A stretch of 64,000 nt of DNA from Symsagittifera roscoffensis (GCF_963678635.1 NC_087071.1:5533624-5597623); one strand, 5' to 3'; shown: positions 20,375 to 31,769, numbered from the stretch's first letter. Notes: generated by a model from the letters alone, not told the origin. Translations and numbers: made by a program.

Positions 20375-20556
20375 CCATCAATAAAAGTGTAAGACAAGCA
20401 TTTTTTTCCATCAATGGAATTGTATGAATTGCACTTTTTTCATCAACGGAAATGTATCACTAGCAATTTTTTTTTCATCAACGGAATAACATGACGGGCA
20501 CTTTTTTCATCCACGAATTTGTATGACTAACAATTTTTCGATCAGTGGCTTTGTAT
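20375..20556. repeat. Degenerate 33-bp tandem repeat, about 5.5 units
   Basis: Units of roughly 33 bp with the consensus CATCAAxGGAATTGTATGAC followed by xxGCAxTTTTTT. The same words (TTGTATGACAAGCATTTTTTCCAT) recur scattered at 16230, 26640-27520, 41650-41840 and 57230-57300, so this is a locally expanded version of a dispersed motif. Confidence 0.7.
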
Positions 20557-21799
20557 TTTTAGGCTTTTTGAGGCTCTAATGACACAAAATCAACCCGTAC
20601 ATCGTGTTATTTCTAAACAAAGGATCACTTGAGAAAACTTAAGAGGTTGAAACCTCTTTAAATTCGTTTTCCACAGAATCTCCAGAAGTTCGAGACAGCT
20701 GAAAGTTCCTCATTTTAATTCTAATGGCACATTACTAAAGGGGTTATAGGCGTTATTTTTCAACTCAACTTTTGCTGCAACCTGATTGATCGAAACTTCG
20801 GCAACTTAATCGACTTAACAATTGCTCCCCTCCCCTTTCTTGATTGTTAAGTAGATCCCGAGAAGTTAACAATGTCCAATTTTTACACCTCACACTGAAG
20901 ATCCAACGTTAATAATCAACTATAATCGATGTTCGTTTTCAAAACAATACGATTAATAATCAATTATAATTACTTTTGAGACCACGCAATGGATGCTTAT
21001 CTGGTATAAAACTTTTTTGCTAAGGTATGAATCAATTTTAAATCATTTGAAATCCATCAAATTAAATCTTCCTAGTATAACTCATCTTTCAGGTTTTCTG
21101 CAAAAATGCAAGTTTTTTTTTCTTCGTCGATCAAATTTTACTCGATTTCTAAACCCACTTCTTCTTAAATTGTGTAAAGGCAAGTGTTTTTGCTTTGTAT
21201 TTGACTCTAGCCTAAACCACAATTTTTTCTAACGAATTGATAAAAAAACATTCCAGGAGCGATATAGGAAAAAAATATAGTAAAAATTTTAAACATCCAC
21301 TGCAACACATGAACATTATTTACTTTTCAATATGTTGACATCAATTTTCATATTCTTGCCTTTGACTACTTCTGGTTATCCTGTTCATTGCAAATTCATA
21401 TCGACGAAAAAGATTTTATACACCAAATACAGCTTTTAAAATACAACTTAACTATCTTTTCAATTTGATATGATTTATGCAGAGAACTCTTAACAGGTTA
21501 TTTAGAGAACCCTTAGGTTAAGTGATTTTTTTTGCCAGTTTCTTGAGAATTCAATACCAGTGTGAGGCGTCTTTATTTCCTTTAATAGAAGGAGTCGTCA
21601 GCCTATTTCGACTGCTTTCCAATTGTAAATTTTTCTACTCTGATATCTGACAAGTTCTACTGAATATTTTTGTCCTAAAGCCATACCTAAGTAGAATTAT
21701 TTTCTTTCAAATTTGTTTTACCTAGCTAACAATTCCTAATCCTTGTTAGTACATCTATTTTTGATTGGGAAACCTGATGAACCGGACACGACTTATCTC

Positions 21800-23690
21800 T
21801 TTTGAGTTTAGACTATTCTCCTCCGGGATCGACGGCTACAACCTTTTATTTGAGTCGCCACGGTCTCCGCACAGGTCACAACCACGGGCGGATCTAAAAT
21901 TTTCTCTCGGGGGGGGGGGGGGGGGGGGAATTTTCAAAAAATTTTTGAAAATTTTGTCGACTTTTTTTTAGGTCGATCAAATTGATTTTTCGAGCCCACC
22001 TATAGCACTGTTTTGTCCCTATTTCTACCAAACTTTGTGCGCCGCAGGCTAAAATTTGAAAAAACAGGCCATAAGTTTTGAAAAAACAGGCCAACTAGTG
22101 TATATTATCGCCGAAAACGCCTTTAGAAAAATTTTAGAGTCCGTCGCTAAATATGGTTTTCTCAAAATAGTACGAACAGGGGACCCTTTGGGTCGGCAGG
22201 GGGTTGAGTCCTTGAGGGGGGAAGGCGTCCGCTCCTCCCCCCCCCCCCCTAAATCCACCCCTGGTCACAACTAATTGTTCTGGGTCCCGACGGTTGCGAC
22301 TTGCACTTTTTCAGTCAAGATGGTTGCAATGTAGCAATCTTGAGCAGTTTTGACAGTTTTGAGTCGCGAGGGTTGCGGTTTATTGCTTTTGAGTCGCGAC
22401 TATCGGGATTTATCTTTTTGAAATCAGAGGGTCAGGTCATACCTACCGTTAGTTGCCTGGTAAATATTTCACCTAGGTTTGGTGTTGGTCGCATCCTAAC
22501 TACTTTGAGTTGCGATGGTCGTTAAATATATTGTTTTGGGCATGCCCCTTTTGACTAACGATGGCGGCGATTTACCTAATTTAATTGTATGAATTGTATG
22601 ACTATCATTTTTTGTCAACCTGGGTAGCGACAGTCGCGATTCAACTATCTTGAGTCATTATGGTTGCAGCTGATTTTTTCTGGGACGCAACGGCCCGCGA
22701 TGTTCATATTTCGAGAGGAAGTGGAAACAATTTTCCTAATCTTGTGCAACTGTCACACCTTTTCGGGTTCGGACTCGACGGTCGCGACATAACTTCGAGT
22801 CGCGACGCTAGCGACATGCTCATTTTGAGTCAAGATGGTGACGAACTACCTTTTTTGAGCTGCGATGATTGCGACTTAGCAGTCTTGAGAAACTAAAATT
22901 TTGATTCACACCGTTCTGTCGCAATGATTACATTTTATATTTTTGAGGGGCAATTTTCGCGGCTTATTTCTTCTTAAACATGACGGAGAACACTTTCCTA
23001 TGTGAAATCACGACGGATTCGACTTATCTCTTTTGGGTTGCCAAGACCACAATTTTAATTCTTCGGGCTCGACGGTTGCGACTCGCAATTTTTCACCATT
23101 TTAAGTCGCGACGATTGCGAAGTAACTATAAGGAGTCGCGACAATATTAACTCAAATTTTCTGTGTCCGCAAGGTCGCGTCTTGCCCATTTTGAGTTCTG
23201 ATGGTGGCAATTTACTTATTTCGGTTATAAAACGTCGCGGATACCTAACCTGAGTCTCGACTGTTGCAAACGACAGTTTTTTTTGGCGCGACGGTCACAG
23301 TGTAACTCATGTAGGATCGGTTGGTTGCATCGGTTGAGTTGCGATAGTTGCAGCATATATTTTCTGGGTCGTGGCGGTGGCGAATTACCCATTTTGAGGG
23401 TCGTTCCTATGTCACGACAGCTAGGCTTTCCAATCTTAAGCCACGACTGATGCCACATATATCCTTTGTGATTGCGAATTTATCCTCCGCGACCCAAAAT
23501 TTTGAATCGCGACGATCGTGAATAAACTAGTTCGAGTCGCGAAGTCGCAACTTATTTTTCTGGGTCTCGGCGGTTGCGAATTTGCCAACTTTGAATCAAG
23601 ATCTTGGCGAACTGGCGTATCTTAAGTCACGGCGGTTTGCGGCTTATCTATTTAGATTCACCACAATCGCGTCTTAAATCACTTGCCTTG
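21800..23690. repeat. Degenerate CpG-rich array of TTGAGTCGCGACGGTTGCGA units
   Basis: About 1.5 kb (excluding the MITE inserted at 21883-22263) made of roughly 35-bp degenerate units with the core GAGTCGCGACGGTTGCGAC and an AT-rich spacer. The GC and CpG content stands out sharply from the surroundings. The short open frames here are by-products of the repeat. Confidence 0.75.
21883..22263. mobile_element. hAT-type MITE with 8-bp target duplication
   Basis: A 381-bp element whose ends are imperfect inverted repeats: CACGGGCGGATCTAAAATTT on the left, and on the right the reverse complement of CAGGGGTGGATTTAGGGGGG. It is flanked by the exact 8-bp duplication GTCACAAC (21875-21882 and 22264-22271), the hallmark of hAT insertion. 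It contains a G-run (about 21910-21927) and a C-run (about 22238-22250) as subterminal inverted partners. No transposase. It inserted into the GTCGCGAC array. Confidence 0.85.
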
Positions 23691-24839
23691 GTCCTGGTTT
23701 CCGTGAACTAAAAAATTAATGTCAATCGATGTTTGAATAAGAGAGCCAAAAGCATCTTTATTTTCGACCACTAGAAAGACTGAGTTCGTTTGATGACTTT
23801 CAGTACGAATTCAAACCGCTGGAAGTTCTGCTTAACACAAAAATGAACTTGCAAAACGCAAAAAAAACGGTCGACTTTTTACGATGCATGTTTTCTTCGT
23901 TCTACCAATTCGAAGTGTCATGAAAAAATTGGTTCAGTCACCTTTTGAATTGAGTGCGTTGGATGTTTATGAACTACATTATACAGTTCTGATTGTGAAC
24001 AAACTATCACAAAGCACTAAATCAGTCTGAGCTCACTTTTTATTTGGTACAATTTTTGTTTTATTTTTCAATTACTTTTCATTTCATGGTGTGCTACTAT
24101 CTATCAGAAAGTTCACAGGGCATAAAAAGTCCGTTAAATTTAGTGTTCAAAAAGTTCAATCGTTTAAAAAAACAGCATCCGGGATTAGATTGAACTATAA
24201 AGCTTCAGAAATTCAATTTCTTAGTCTATTTGTAACTTTATCAAAATAATCTTGTTTTCATAAATCAGTTTCTAAGGTTTTTACAAAAAAATCAGATGTT
24301 TCTGATATCGGTATTTGTTGTTTGAGTTTTGAAAACAAAGTTCAGAGTCTCATCTATCGATATCTGGCCTTCTGTTTAATAACAGCTGATATCCATCTGC
24401 TTTTTAGTCAATCGGCTTATTTTTTTATGATTAAACCAAGTTATATTTGACAGAAACCTCTTCAACATATATGAAAATGAAGTATATTTTAAAGTGCGAG
24501 AAACTTTTTGCTAGTTGGAGTTGTTGATACCATAGGCAAAGCTTGGTACAATTTAAAACCACAAAATCAAAAAGTTATTGAAAATGAAAACACGTCGAAG
24601 ATAAAACATGCAAACCAAACTGAGATCAACCAAACTGAGAAACGTAAAATAAAAACACACCGTGCTTTTTTGTTAGTTAAATGTACTTAATGAACTTATT
24701 TTATGCGATCGCAGAGCTTATTACAGATATGTTTTCAATACTTTACGCGTAAGAACCAAAAATTAAAAATGTAATAATTGTAGAAGCCGATGGCAACAAA
24801 ACAAGACAAAAAGTTGGCAACGCTCAGTTCAGCACTGAG

Positions 24840-24880
24840 TATTTAATTTCTAATTTAACTTTTCTCTCTGTAATTCAGTT
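24840..24880 (+). promoter_or_regulatory. Candidate core promoter of the secreted repeat protein gene
   Basis: A TATTTAA box at 24840-24846 lies 35 bp before TCAGTT (24875-24880), a typical arthropod-style initiator. The next ATG in a long frame is at 24949. A pyrimidine tract ending in GTGCAG at about 24912 could be an acceptor within the 5' UTR. The arrangement matches that at 50306-50354. Confidence 0.45.
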
Positions 24881-24948
24881 CACTTAGTACTCTTTTATTT
24901 TTTTGTGCAGTTTCTGAAGATTCAAATTGTGTTTAAGCAAATCTGAAA

Positions 24949-25938
24949 ATGAGGCTGACTTTTTACGTGGTTGTCGTCGTAGCGCTGACCGCCTTCGTCG
25001 CTGCGCATTCGCCTTCAAAACGACAAAATTCCCAAGATTATATTAGGAGAAACGTCGCAATGGCAAGAGAGTCGCATCTTAGTGATGTACAAGAGCGTTG
25101 GGGAGTTAAATCAGTCAAAAACGTCCTGAAGAAGATCGAAGAAGACGGAAAAAACACCGCCGATACTGCGGAAGACGACATCAAGGATAAAGGCGGGAAA
25201 TCTTCGGACTATCTAGAATCAGCAGGGTCGAATGTTGCGGAATTCATCGAGGATAAAGCGGAGCCAATCGTCGAAACAGCTCAGGAGAAATCGAAAGCAG
25301 AGGACTCCGAGAAACCCGTTGATGACAGTGTCTATGAGTATAGGGTACGTCCTAGCACCCACGAAAAAACGGGAAAACATCTGGTCTTTGATTCCTCCGA
25401 GGAATCTGAAAACAGCGACGAAATGACCTATGAGTATAGGGTACGTCCTAGCACCCACGAAAAAACGAGAAAACCTCTGGTCTTTGATTCCCCCGAGGAA
25501 TCTGAAAACAGCGACGATATGACCTATGAGTATAGGGTACGTCCCAGCACTTCTGAAAATACAGGAGAACCTCTGTACTTCAACTCACCTGTGTCTTCAG
25601 AATATATAAACGTTGGGTACCCTGTCTACGGAAGCTCGTATGAGTCGTTTGAGATTTCGGGATCCGTTGGGTACCCTGTCTACGGGAGCTCGTATGAGTC
25701 GTATGAAATATCGGGATCCGTTGGGTACCCTGTCTACGGGAGCTCGTATGAGTCGTATGAGTATTCGGGATACGTAGTTGACGGAAGCGCCTATGAGTTT
25801 TCGGGAACCCTTGAGTATGGCGACGACGAGGAGTTTTCAGGAATCATTGACACTGAAGATTACATTGACGCCGAATCGGATAACCTCCTCGGAGGCGGGA
25901 AACCGACTGGATTCAATTTCGATAACTGGGGCTGGTAG
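24949..25938 (+). CDS. Secreted, acidic, tandem-repeat protein (intronless)
   Basis: A complete frame of 329 residues with higher GC than its surroundings. Residues 1-19 are a clear signal peptide (RLTFYVVVVVALTAFVAA). Residues 20-128 are charged and helix-prone. Then come three 32-residue repeats starting at 129, 161 and 193, each opening YEYRVRPS. Next are three 18-residue repeats at 222, 240 and 258 of the type VGYPVYGSSYESYEISGS. The C-terminus is acidic and ends GFNFDNWGW. There is no cysteine in the mature part. The repeats are almost identical at DNA level (96-bp and 54-bp periods), showing recent expansion. It is likely an extracellular structural, cuticle-like or adhesive protein by composition. 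I do not recognise the family. Confidence 0.85.
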   Translation: MRLTFYVVVVVALTAFVAAHSPSKRQNSQDYIRRNVAMARESHLSDVQERWGVKSVKNVLKKIEEDGKNTADTAEDDIKDKGGKSSDYLESAGSNVAEFIEDKAEPIVETAQEKSKAEDSEKPVDDSVYEYRVRPSTHEKTGKHLVFDSSEESENSDEMTYEYRVRPSTHEKTRKPLVFDSPEESENSDDMTYEYRVRPSTSENTGEPLYFNSPVSSEYINVGYPVYGSSYESFEISGSVGYPVYGSSYESYEISGSVGYPVYGSSYESYEYSGYVVDGSAYEFSGTLEYGDDEEFSGIIDTEDYIDAESDNLLGGGKPTGFNFDNWGW

Positions 25939-28070
25939 ACAATTCAAGAGATACTTTTTAAAAGCATAACAAAACCATACTTGAACTCGTTATCTGTACA
26001 TAATTACTAACGTTTACATACACATAAAACCAGTCACATTCTGTAAATAACTATTATTTTTAGTTTTTGTGTACAAAAGTGAAAAATCTGTTTTAAAACG
26101 AAGTTAAATCAGTAGAACAGAGTTGGGGTCACAATTAAATTCAGTTCAGCTGCGTGAGAAATTTTATAGCAACAAGAAAAAAAAACTGGCAACACTAACA
26201 AACACGATGGGTTGCTAGCAAAGTTTATAGTTGAGGTCAAACTATTGACCATTCCACCTTCTGAAAGCAAATTTTACGGCAATTAACCACCCTGAAGCTG
26301 ATCTGCTGGACGTTTGATAAACTTTTTTCACCCAGCATCAAAAACAAATTCGAATGATCTTATTAACTGAGAGTAATTTTATTTTTGATAAATCAAATTA
26401 CCGATCTTAACGACAGATCGGCATTAACTTCAATCGGCTTATAATTGTCACAAAAAATACCATTTGTCGAATATAGTTAAAAATTGTCTAGACAGTCGTA
26501 ATTTGATATATTCATTTATTGTAGTGGTGACCCTGAATTTGACCTCCCATGATAATCTGAGGGATAACAAAAGTAAGAGACAGCCACTCCATGAAATTGA
26601 CTTACCCGGGTTGACCTCCATACACCGAAAATGCTTATCATACAATTCCATACCTCAAGTGTGTGGAAAAATGCTTGTCATACAATTTTCATACAACTTC
26701 TAAAAATGGTTGAAAAAAGATATAAACTTTTTTTTGTGGCTGTTTGATTCTAATAAAACAGTCTGGTAAAAAAATCGAGGTGTTCGTTTTTTGAAAAAAA
26801 TGCTTATCATATAATTCCCATATATGGAAATTGTATTACTGGCATTTTTTTGATGGCGACACAAAAATTTTTCAAGTAATTTTGAAAATTTGGCCCAAAA
26901 ATTTTTTGTTTTTTTTTCGACCGCAAATCGAATTTTGTACGCAAACAAACATTTTTCGAAAAAAATTTTTTTGCAATTAAAATTTAATTTTTTGTGTGCA
27001 TAACGTAGTCCTGTATACAATAATATTGGCTTTTATTTTCTTTTGACATAATTTTTTTTTTCAAAAACGCTGAAAGTTCCTATTTCCTTTGTATGGGGTG
27101 TTTATATATGCCTTGATCAATGTCTGATAATTTGAAAATTCAAAAATTTAAAATAATCACCATTAAAAAATTTTGCTAAAAATTGAAAGTTTGTTACTCT
27201 TGTTATATCAATTGTGAAAGACAGCCTAACTTAGGTCGTTTTCTATGCATTGTAAATGAAAAGACCGTCCAAACTTTGGTGCCTTGAGTGACCAAGGTCT
27301 TTGTCTCTTGTGTTTGGTTGCAAACACAACCAAAACTTTTTCAGAAAATAAATTTAGAAAGAAAAAATCAAACATCTTGGTTTATGGAAAAACACCTGTC
27401 ATACAATTTTCATTTATGGAAAAATGTTTATCATAGAGATTTCATACAATGTTCTGTACGTATGGCATTGTATGGAATTGTATGACAAGAAGTTTCTCAT
27501 ATATGGGAATTGTATGATAAGAAGTTTCGGTCATCCCGGGTACTGAGACTGTTATTTTTCATTAAAGAGTTAATTCAACATGGTAGCACGATATTAACGA
27601 GCGGCAAAACAGAGGTTGGAGAAATTTTAGTACTTTACAAATTAGTAACGACACGAAGACGAGGTTTGACAAGAAAAACCGGAAACTCCTGAGGTTTCAG
27701 CTCTGTTTCTTGTCTAATTGGTCAAGTGACTAACGTAAATTACTCGACAAAGTGAGTCGTTATGTATAAATACCTAATATAAATATCTTTGCCAATCCGG
27801 ACAGGATGAAATTCACCCTGGAAAAAACAATTTATTGAGTTTTGAGTCCACTTGCGGCTAGGGTTTATAGAGTCCCTATGGGACAATTTTGATATTTAGA
27901 GTCCCCGATGGACTGTTTTGTACGATTTTAATCGTTGTGTAGTTTTTCGTTTGCCCATCTCAAATTCGTTTTCTTCTTCTTGATGTTTCGCGTGTTCTTC
28001 GTTTCAGAGCTTTTTCGTGTTTGTTTATTCTTCTGGTTTCTTATTTTTCGTATCGGCGACAAGATGTATC
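25939..28070. other. Stretch without a recognised gene; dispersed CATACAATTTTCAT-type repeats
   Basis: No supported gene. From about 26620 to 27530 there are many copies of TTATGGAAAAATGCTTGTCATACAATT-like words, in both orientations, the same dispersed motif as at 20375-20556. Open frames overlapping them are judged accidental. Confidence 0.55.
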
Positions 28071-28075
28071 TCCCC

Positions 28076-28297
28076 GAGTTGAGATTTTTCACCTAATTTG
28101 AAGCAAGATTTGAGCGGTTTGAGCGGTTTTTTTAGACAATTACGCTCAAAATCATGCTTCAAAATGAGCGGTTTGAGCGGTTTTTGAACGGTTTATCTAA
28201 AGAAAACCGCTCAAAAACAGCGCAAGATTTGAACGGTTTTGAGCGGTTTATCGAAAAAAACCGCTCAAAAACCGCGCAAGATTTAATAATAAAAAGT
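28076..28297. repeat. GAGCGGTTT foldback repeat, copy 1
   Basis: Multiple direct and inverted copies of GAGCGGTTT and its complement AAACCGCTC around GCAAGATTTGAGCGGTTTGA. The first 130 bp are almost identical to 58170-58303. Directly downstream comes the decayed tRNA-Arg. Confidence 0.8.
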
Positions 28298-28370
28298 CGA
28301 CCACAGAGGGATTCGAACCCGCAATCTTCTGATTCGAAGTCAGACGCCTTATCCGTTAGGCCATGATGCC
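28298..28370 (-). tRNA. tRNA-Arg(TCG), probably a decayed or tRNA-derived copy
   Basis: A 73-nt cloverleaf on the minus strand with intact A-box-like (TGGCCTAACGG), anticodon arm (TCTGA, CTTCGAA, TCAGA; anticodon TCG at 28335-28337) and TTCGAAT T-loop. The acceptor stem has mismatches (5' GGCATCA against 3' TGTGGTC: two mismatches and a wobble) and the T-stem has one, so function is doubtful. It sits between GAGCGGTTT foldback repeats and may be the tRNA-like head of a repeat. Confidence 0.65.
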
Positions 28371-28689
28371 CTGAAACTAGTGTCGCGCAGCGAAGCAAAT
28401 ATAATTTACACACCACAATGAATACTGAATACTCTGCATTCTAATTCATGCTTTTATAAACTACACTACTATTACTATTCCATCTAAGTTGCGTCTATAT
28501 CTTCCTGTTTCAATTACATCTCCGGGCTCTTTTTCCTTCCCCCCCCCACCTCACACCAGTTTCGACCCATCTCCGCTTCAACTCCTTCTTCTTCCCACCA
28601 AAGGGGAAGCCCCCCCCCCTAAATCCGCCGCTGCTCTTGCGTATAGTTATGCAGAGAAGTGAAACGTTGAGTTTGGGACCTCGACCCGG

Positions 28690-28930
28690 GAAGACCGCTC
28701 AAAAACCGCTCAAAAACCACTCAAATCTTGCTTGAAAAACCGTTCAAAAATCACCGCAAGAAATGAGCGGTTTTTGAGCGGTTTTTTAAGCAAGATTTGA
28801 GCGGTTTGAGCGGTTTTTCCAAAAAAAACCGCACAAACCGCCCAAACCGCTCAAACCGCTCAAATCTTTCTGGAAAACCGCTCAAACCGCTCAAATCTTG
28901 AGCGGTTTTTGAGCGGGATCTCGACCCGGG
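28690..28930. repeat. GAGCGGTTT foldback repeat, copy 2
   Basis: Alternating blocks of ACCGCTCAAA and GAGCGGTTTTT in direct and inverted order, able to form long hairpins. It is bracketed by CTCGACCCGGG at about 28681 and again at about 28921. Just upstream, the text CCCCTAAATCCGCCGCTG ending about 28633 looks like one end of a hAT-type MITE; I did not find its partner end. Confidence 0.7.
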
Positions 28931-29499
28931 TCGTTATCAGTTCCGAACGTGTCTCTGTTGGGGCTTTTTGTTTCCAAATTTGAGTCGACGATTTCGACTG
29001 ACTTTTTTTGGCTTTGATTTTATTGCTTTCAGAAGTTTGACACATTTTGTTATACTGGATATTTTTCATTAAAACGTTCATTAAAATCTCGTGGATGAAT
29101 TTTTGATATGTGGCCGTTTTTTCTGTTGTTGTCACGTCTGCTGTTGACTCTATGTTAAATGGCTTTATCTGTTTTGTCTCCTGTGTGTTTCAGATGGTGT
29201 TTATTCTTACCCAGTACGACAGCTAGCGCCCATGGTCTGCTCCGCACTGGTTTTTGAGTTGGCTTGATGATTTTCCCCGTTGCTGGTGTTTTCTTTTGGG
29301 TCAGTCTCTTTGGCGATGGGGCAATGTTTTCTGATGTTGAAGACCATCCTTCACCTGACCAAGTTTTCTGCTCCGGAGTTGCTGATTGTCTGGTTGCTTG
29401 TTCTTCTTTGTTCATCATCTTTTCTTCTGTTCGGCAGTCCATGTCACATGCGGGTGTTCTTAGCGGCCTTCTTCCTGTTTTCTTTCTGTTTGGATAGAT
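28931..29499. other. Moderately GC-rich stretch, coding status unclear
   Basis: Two minus-strand frames (29155-29514, 119 codons, Lys/Thr/Pro-rich; and 28860-29135) read as polar, plausible protein, for example PSPKRLTQKKTPATGKI. I recognise no family and find no convincing splice link. They lie just 5' of the diverged LTR element and could be part of it or chance. Confidence 0.3.
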
Positions 29500-30440
29500 T
29501 CTCCCGTTCTCCATGCGGATTTGAAGGCAACATAGTCACCTAGCCTTGATGGTCTGTTTTGCCTAAAAATCAAAGGATTCGGAGCAAAAGCGAATCCCCT
29601 GTTTCGCAATAATCTCGGTTGTTTGCAACAAAAATCCGTTTTTGAAAAAGGATACAACCAAAAACCAAAAGAGAAAAACACCTGATAAAAAACAAAAGGT
29701 TGAACACGAAAAAAGACTCTGCTCAAAGAGACGGTGAAAGTATACTCCCACAACTGGTGTTACTCACCAGTTAAGGACATCCTGAGCATGCTCAATAGCC
29801 GGCCTGATTCACCGGTAGTTCGATTGTCCATAAAATGCAAGCAATATCTCGTTCTCCGTTCGGATTTGTAGGCAACATAATCGCCCCGCCTTGATGGCCT
29901 GCATTGCCAAAAAATCATAGGATTAGGAACAAAAGCGAATCCCCTGTTTTGCAACAATCTCGGTTGTTTGCAACAAAAAACCGTTTTTGAAAAAAGGACA
30001 CAACCAAAACACAAAAGGTTGAACACGAAAAAAGACTCTGCTCAAAGAGACGGTGAAAGTATACTCCCACAACTGGTGTTACTCACCAGTTAAGGACATC
30101 CTGAGCATGCTCAATAGCCGGCCTGATTCACCGGTAGTTCGATTGTCCATAAAATGCAAGCAATATCTCGTTCTCCGTGCGGATTTGTAGGCAACATAAT
30201 CGCCCCGCCTTGATGGCCTGCATTGCCAAAAAATCATAGGATTAGGAACAAAAGCGAATCCCCTGTTTTGCAACAATCTCGGTTGTTTGCAACAAAAAAC
30301 CGTTTTTGAAAAAAGGACACAACCAAAACACAAAAGGTTGAACACGAAAAAAGACTCTGCTCAAAGTTAAGGTAAAATTTTACTCCGACAACTGGTGTTA
30401 CCCACCTGTAAAGGAAACCCTGAGCATGCTCTCTAGCCGG
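29500..30440 (+). repeat. Tandem triplication of the LTR-element 3' region (319-bp period)
   Basis: Units begin near 29500, 29851 and 30170. Units 2 and 3 are almost identical at a 319-bp offset over at least 260 bp. Unit 1 is older, with an extra stretch of about 25 bp. Each unit carries the hairpin ACTGGTG-TTACT-CACCAGT or a variant, and CTGAGCATGCTC. Confidence 0.85.
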
Positions 30441-31379
30441 CCTCATACAACGCGCTAAACCACGCTAATGACACTCTCCATATTTTTGACGAAATTAGCT
30501 GTAGGGTAAGCAACTCTTTAAAGTAACCGAAAATGATAAAAACGCTTTTGTGAAATCATTTAACGACAACCACAACTAAAACTGTGTTCACTTACAAGGT
30601 GCAGATATGAATATATAATGTAAAAAGATTCTTAGAGCAAAAAAAAACGATCAGTAAAAGGAGATGAAACTCGATGACATTCCGAATCTGGATTGGCGAA
30701 TCTATTGGTTTGTTGCTGTAGTCACAACCCTCGTAGGATTTAATGTATAGAGCCAACATTCCAACAAAAGTACCCATTGAACAAGAATAATGAACAACTC
30801 GATATTCAACTCAAACATACGCAACACAGTCAATGGGCGCTTCACACAGATAAGTCAAACCCTATCTCGAATCGTTGAATAGTTGAGAATGCACGTAGTC
30901 TCGTTCTACTTAACAAAATCAACGCATCACTATACCAATCTGCAACCTCGGCACGAACCTTCAACTCACTACAGTATTCGGAACTCTCCACTCCGTTCAC
31001 GAAAACATCAATCTCACAAGACCGAGGATTTGATAAGCTTATCTCTTTGCTCTTTCCAAAGAATCTACCCAAAGAAGAAAAAACGAGTTCATCTATTCAT
31101 CCTTCACTCGAACAAACTTAAAACTTAAAAGCTGTATAACTCTGTAACACCTATACAACCCGTCAACTCAATCATGATATACGAAACCCTCCTGAATTAT
31201 GAGCAACAGTACCCCTTCTCTCTCTATGAAGACCTTACTCCGCAACACGAGCTGTTTCTCTCCCCTCTTCACGCATCCACTGCTTCAAAAGAATCTAACC
31301 CAAAGAATCAAGAAACTTCTCTATCCATCTTTTCCAATTACCAACCTACAACTTTAAACCTTTCTAAACCCCGGATGGG

Positions 31380-31769
31380 TGGACCAGTTCAAATTAAATT
31401 TTCATTATCCTATTGAATTCTTGATAAACTCTCTCTGTAAAAAACTTAGAACTAACCAATCATGATCCAAAACTAACAATTGCAAAATTTTGTAAGGCTG
31501 AAGCTATTTATAGTTTCAGCCAGGACAAAATAAATTTTACTTAGCAAACAGCTGCTCTTCCTAAGAACAGTTCTTGATATCTAACCGTGCAAAAACCAGT
31601 AGAGGCTAGATCTACTGAGGCTAGGGGATATAAGAAAAAAGATCAAGATTGGTATTGGACTAAGAAGTTGCACGAATCTGTCTGGTCGAAAAAAATAGCG
31701 TGACGAACAGACGACGGTGTACCTTGTCCAAGTTTACTTTATGAGAAAGCTACCTCTGGCTTAAACTCA
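31380..31769 (+). repeat. Diverged LTR (3' LTR of the truncated relative)
   Basis: About 390 bp beginning TGGACCAGTTC and ending AAACTCA. It aligns along its length with the LTR at 3375-3784 read in sense (shared landmarks: CCAATCATGATCC, GACTAAGAAGTTGCACGAATCT, TAGCGTGACGA, ACGGTGTACC) with many differences. It is preceded by AAACCCCGGATGGG, the diverged primer junction. Confidence 0.8.

Larger units (their letters stand above)
19105..24839. other. Gene-poor stretch dominated by repeats
   Basis: No supported host gene. Contents: a C-rich repeat fragment near 19515-19560, a 33-bp tandem repeat (20375-20556), a hAT-type MITE (21883-22263) and a degenerate GTCGCGAC-rich array (21800-23690). 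A minus-strand open frame at 19385-19735 runs through the C-rich fragment and looks accidental. Confidence 0.6.
29500..31769 (+). mobile_element. 3' part of a diverged relative of the pol-less LTR element
   Basis: It reads in plus sense. It shares with the element at 3375-14225, in the same order, TTTTTGAAAAAAGGACACAACCAA, the ACTCCCAC...CTGGTG...CACCAG hairpin, CTGAGCATGCTC, TAGCCGGCC, AAGCTTTTGTGAAA-like text, the AACCCxGATGGG primer-like junction, and an LTR (31380-31769). The first part of this 3' region is present three times (29500-30440). Upstream coding genes and the 5' LTR are not found, so it is truncated. Its short plus-strand frames (30883-31128, 31174-31416) are not recognised. 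Confidence 0.7.

Noticed and set aside
22301-22896. Several plus-strand open frames of about 75 codons
   Set aside because: They follow the GTCGCGAC tandem array, whose unit lacks stops in some frames.
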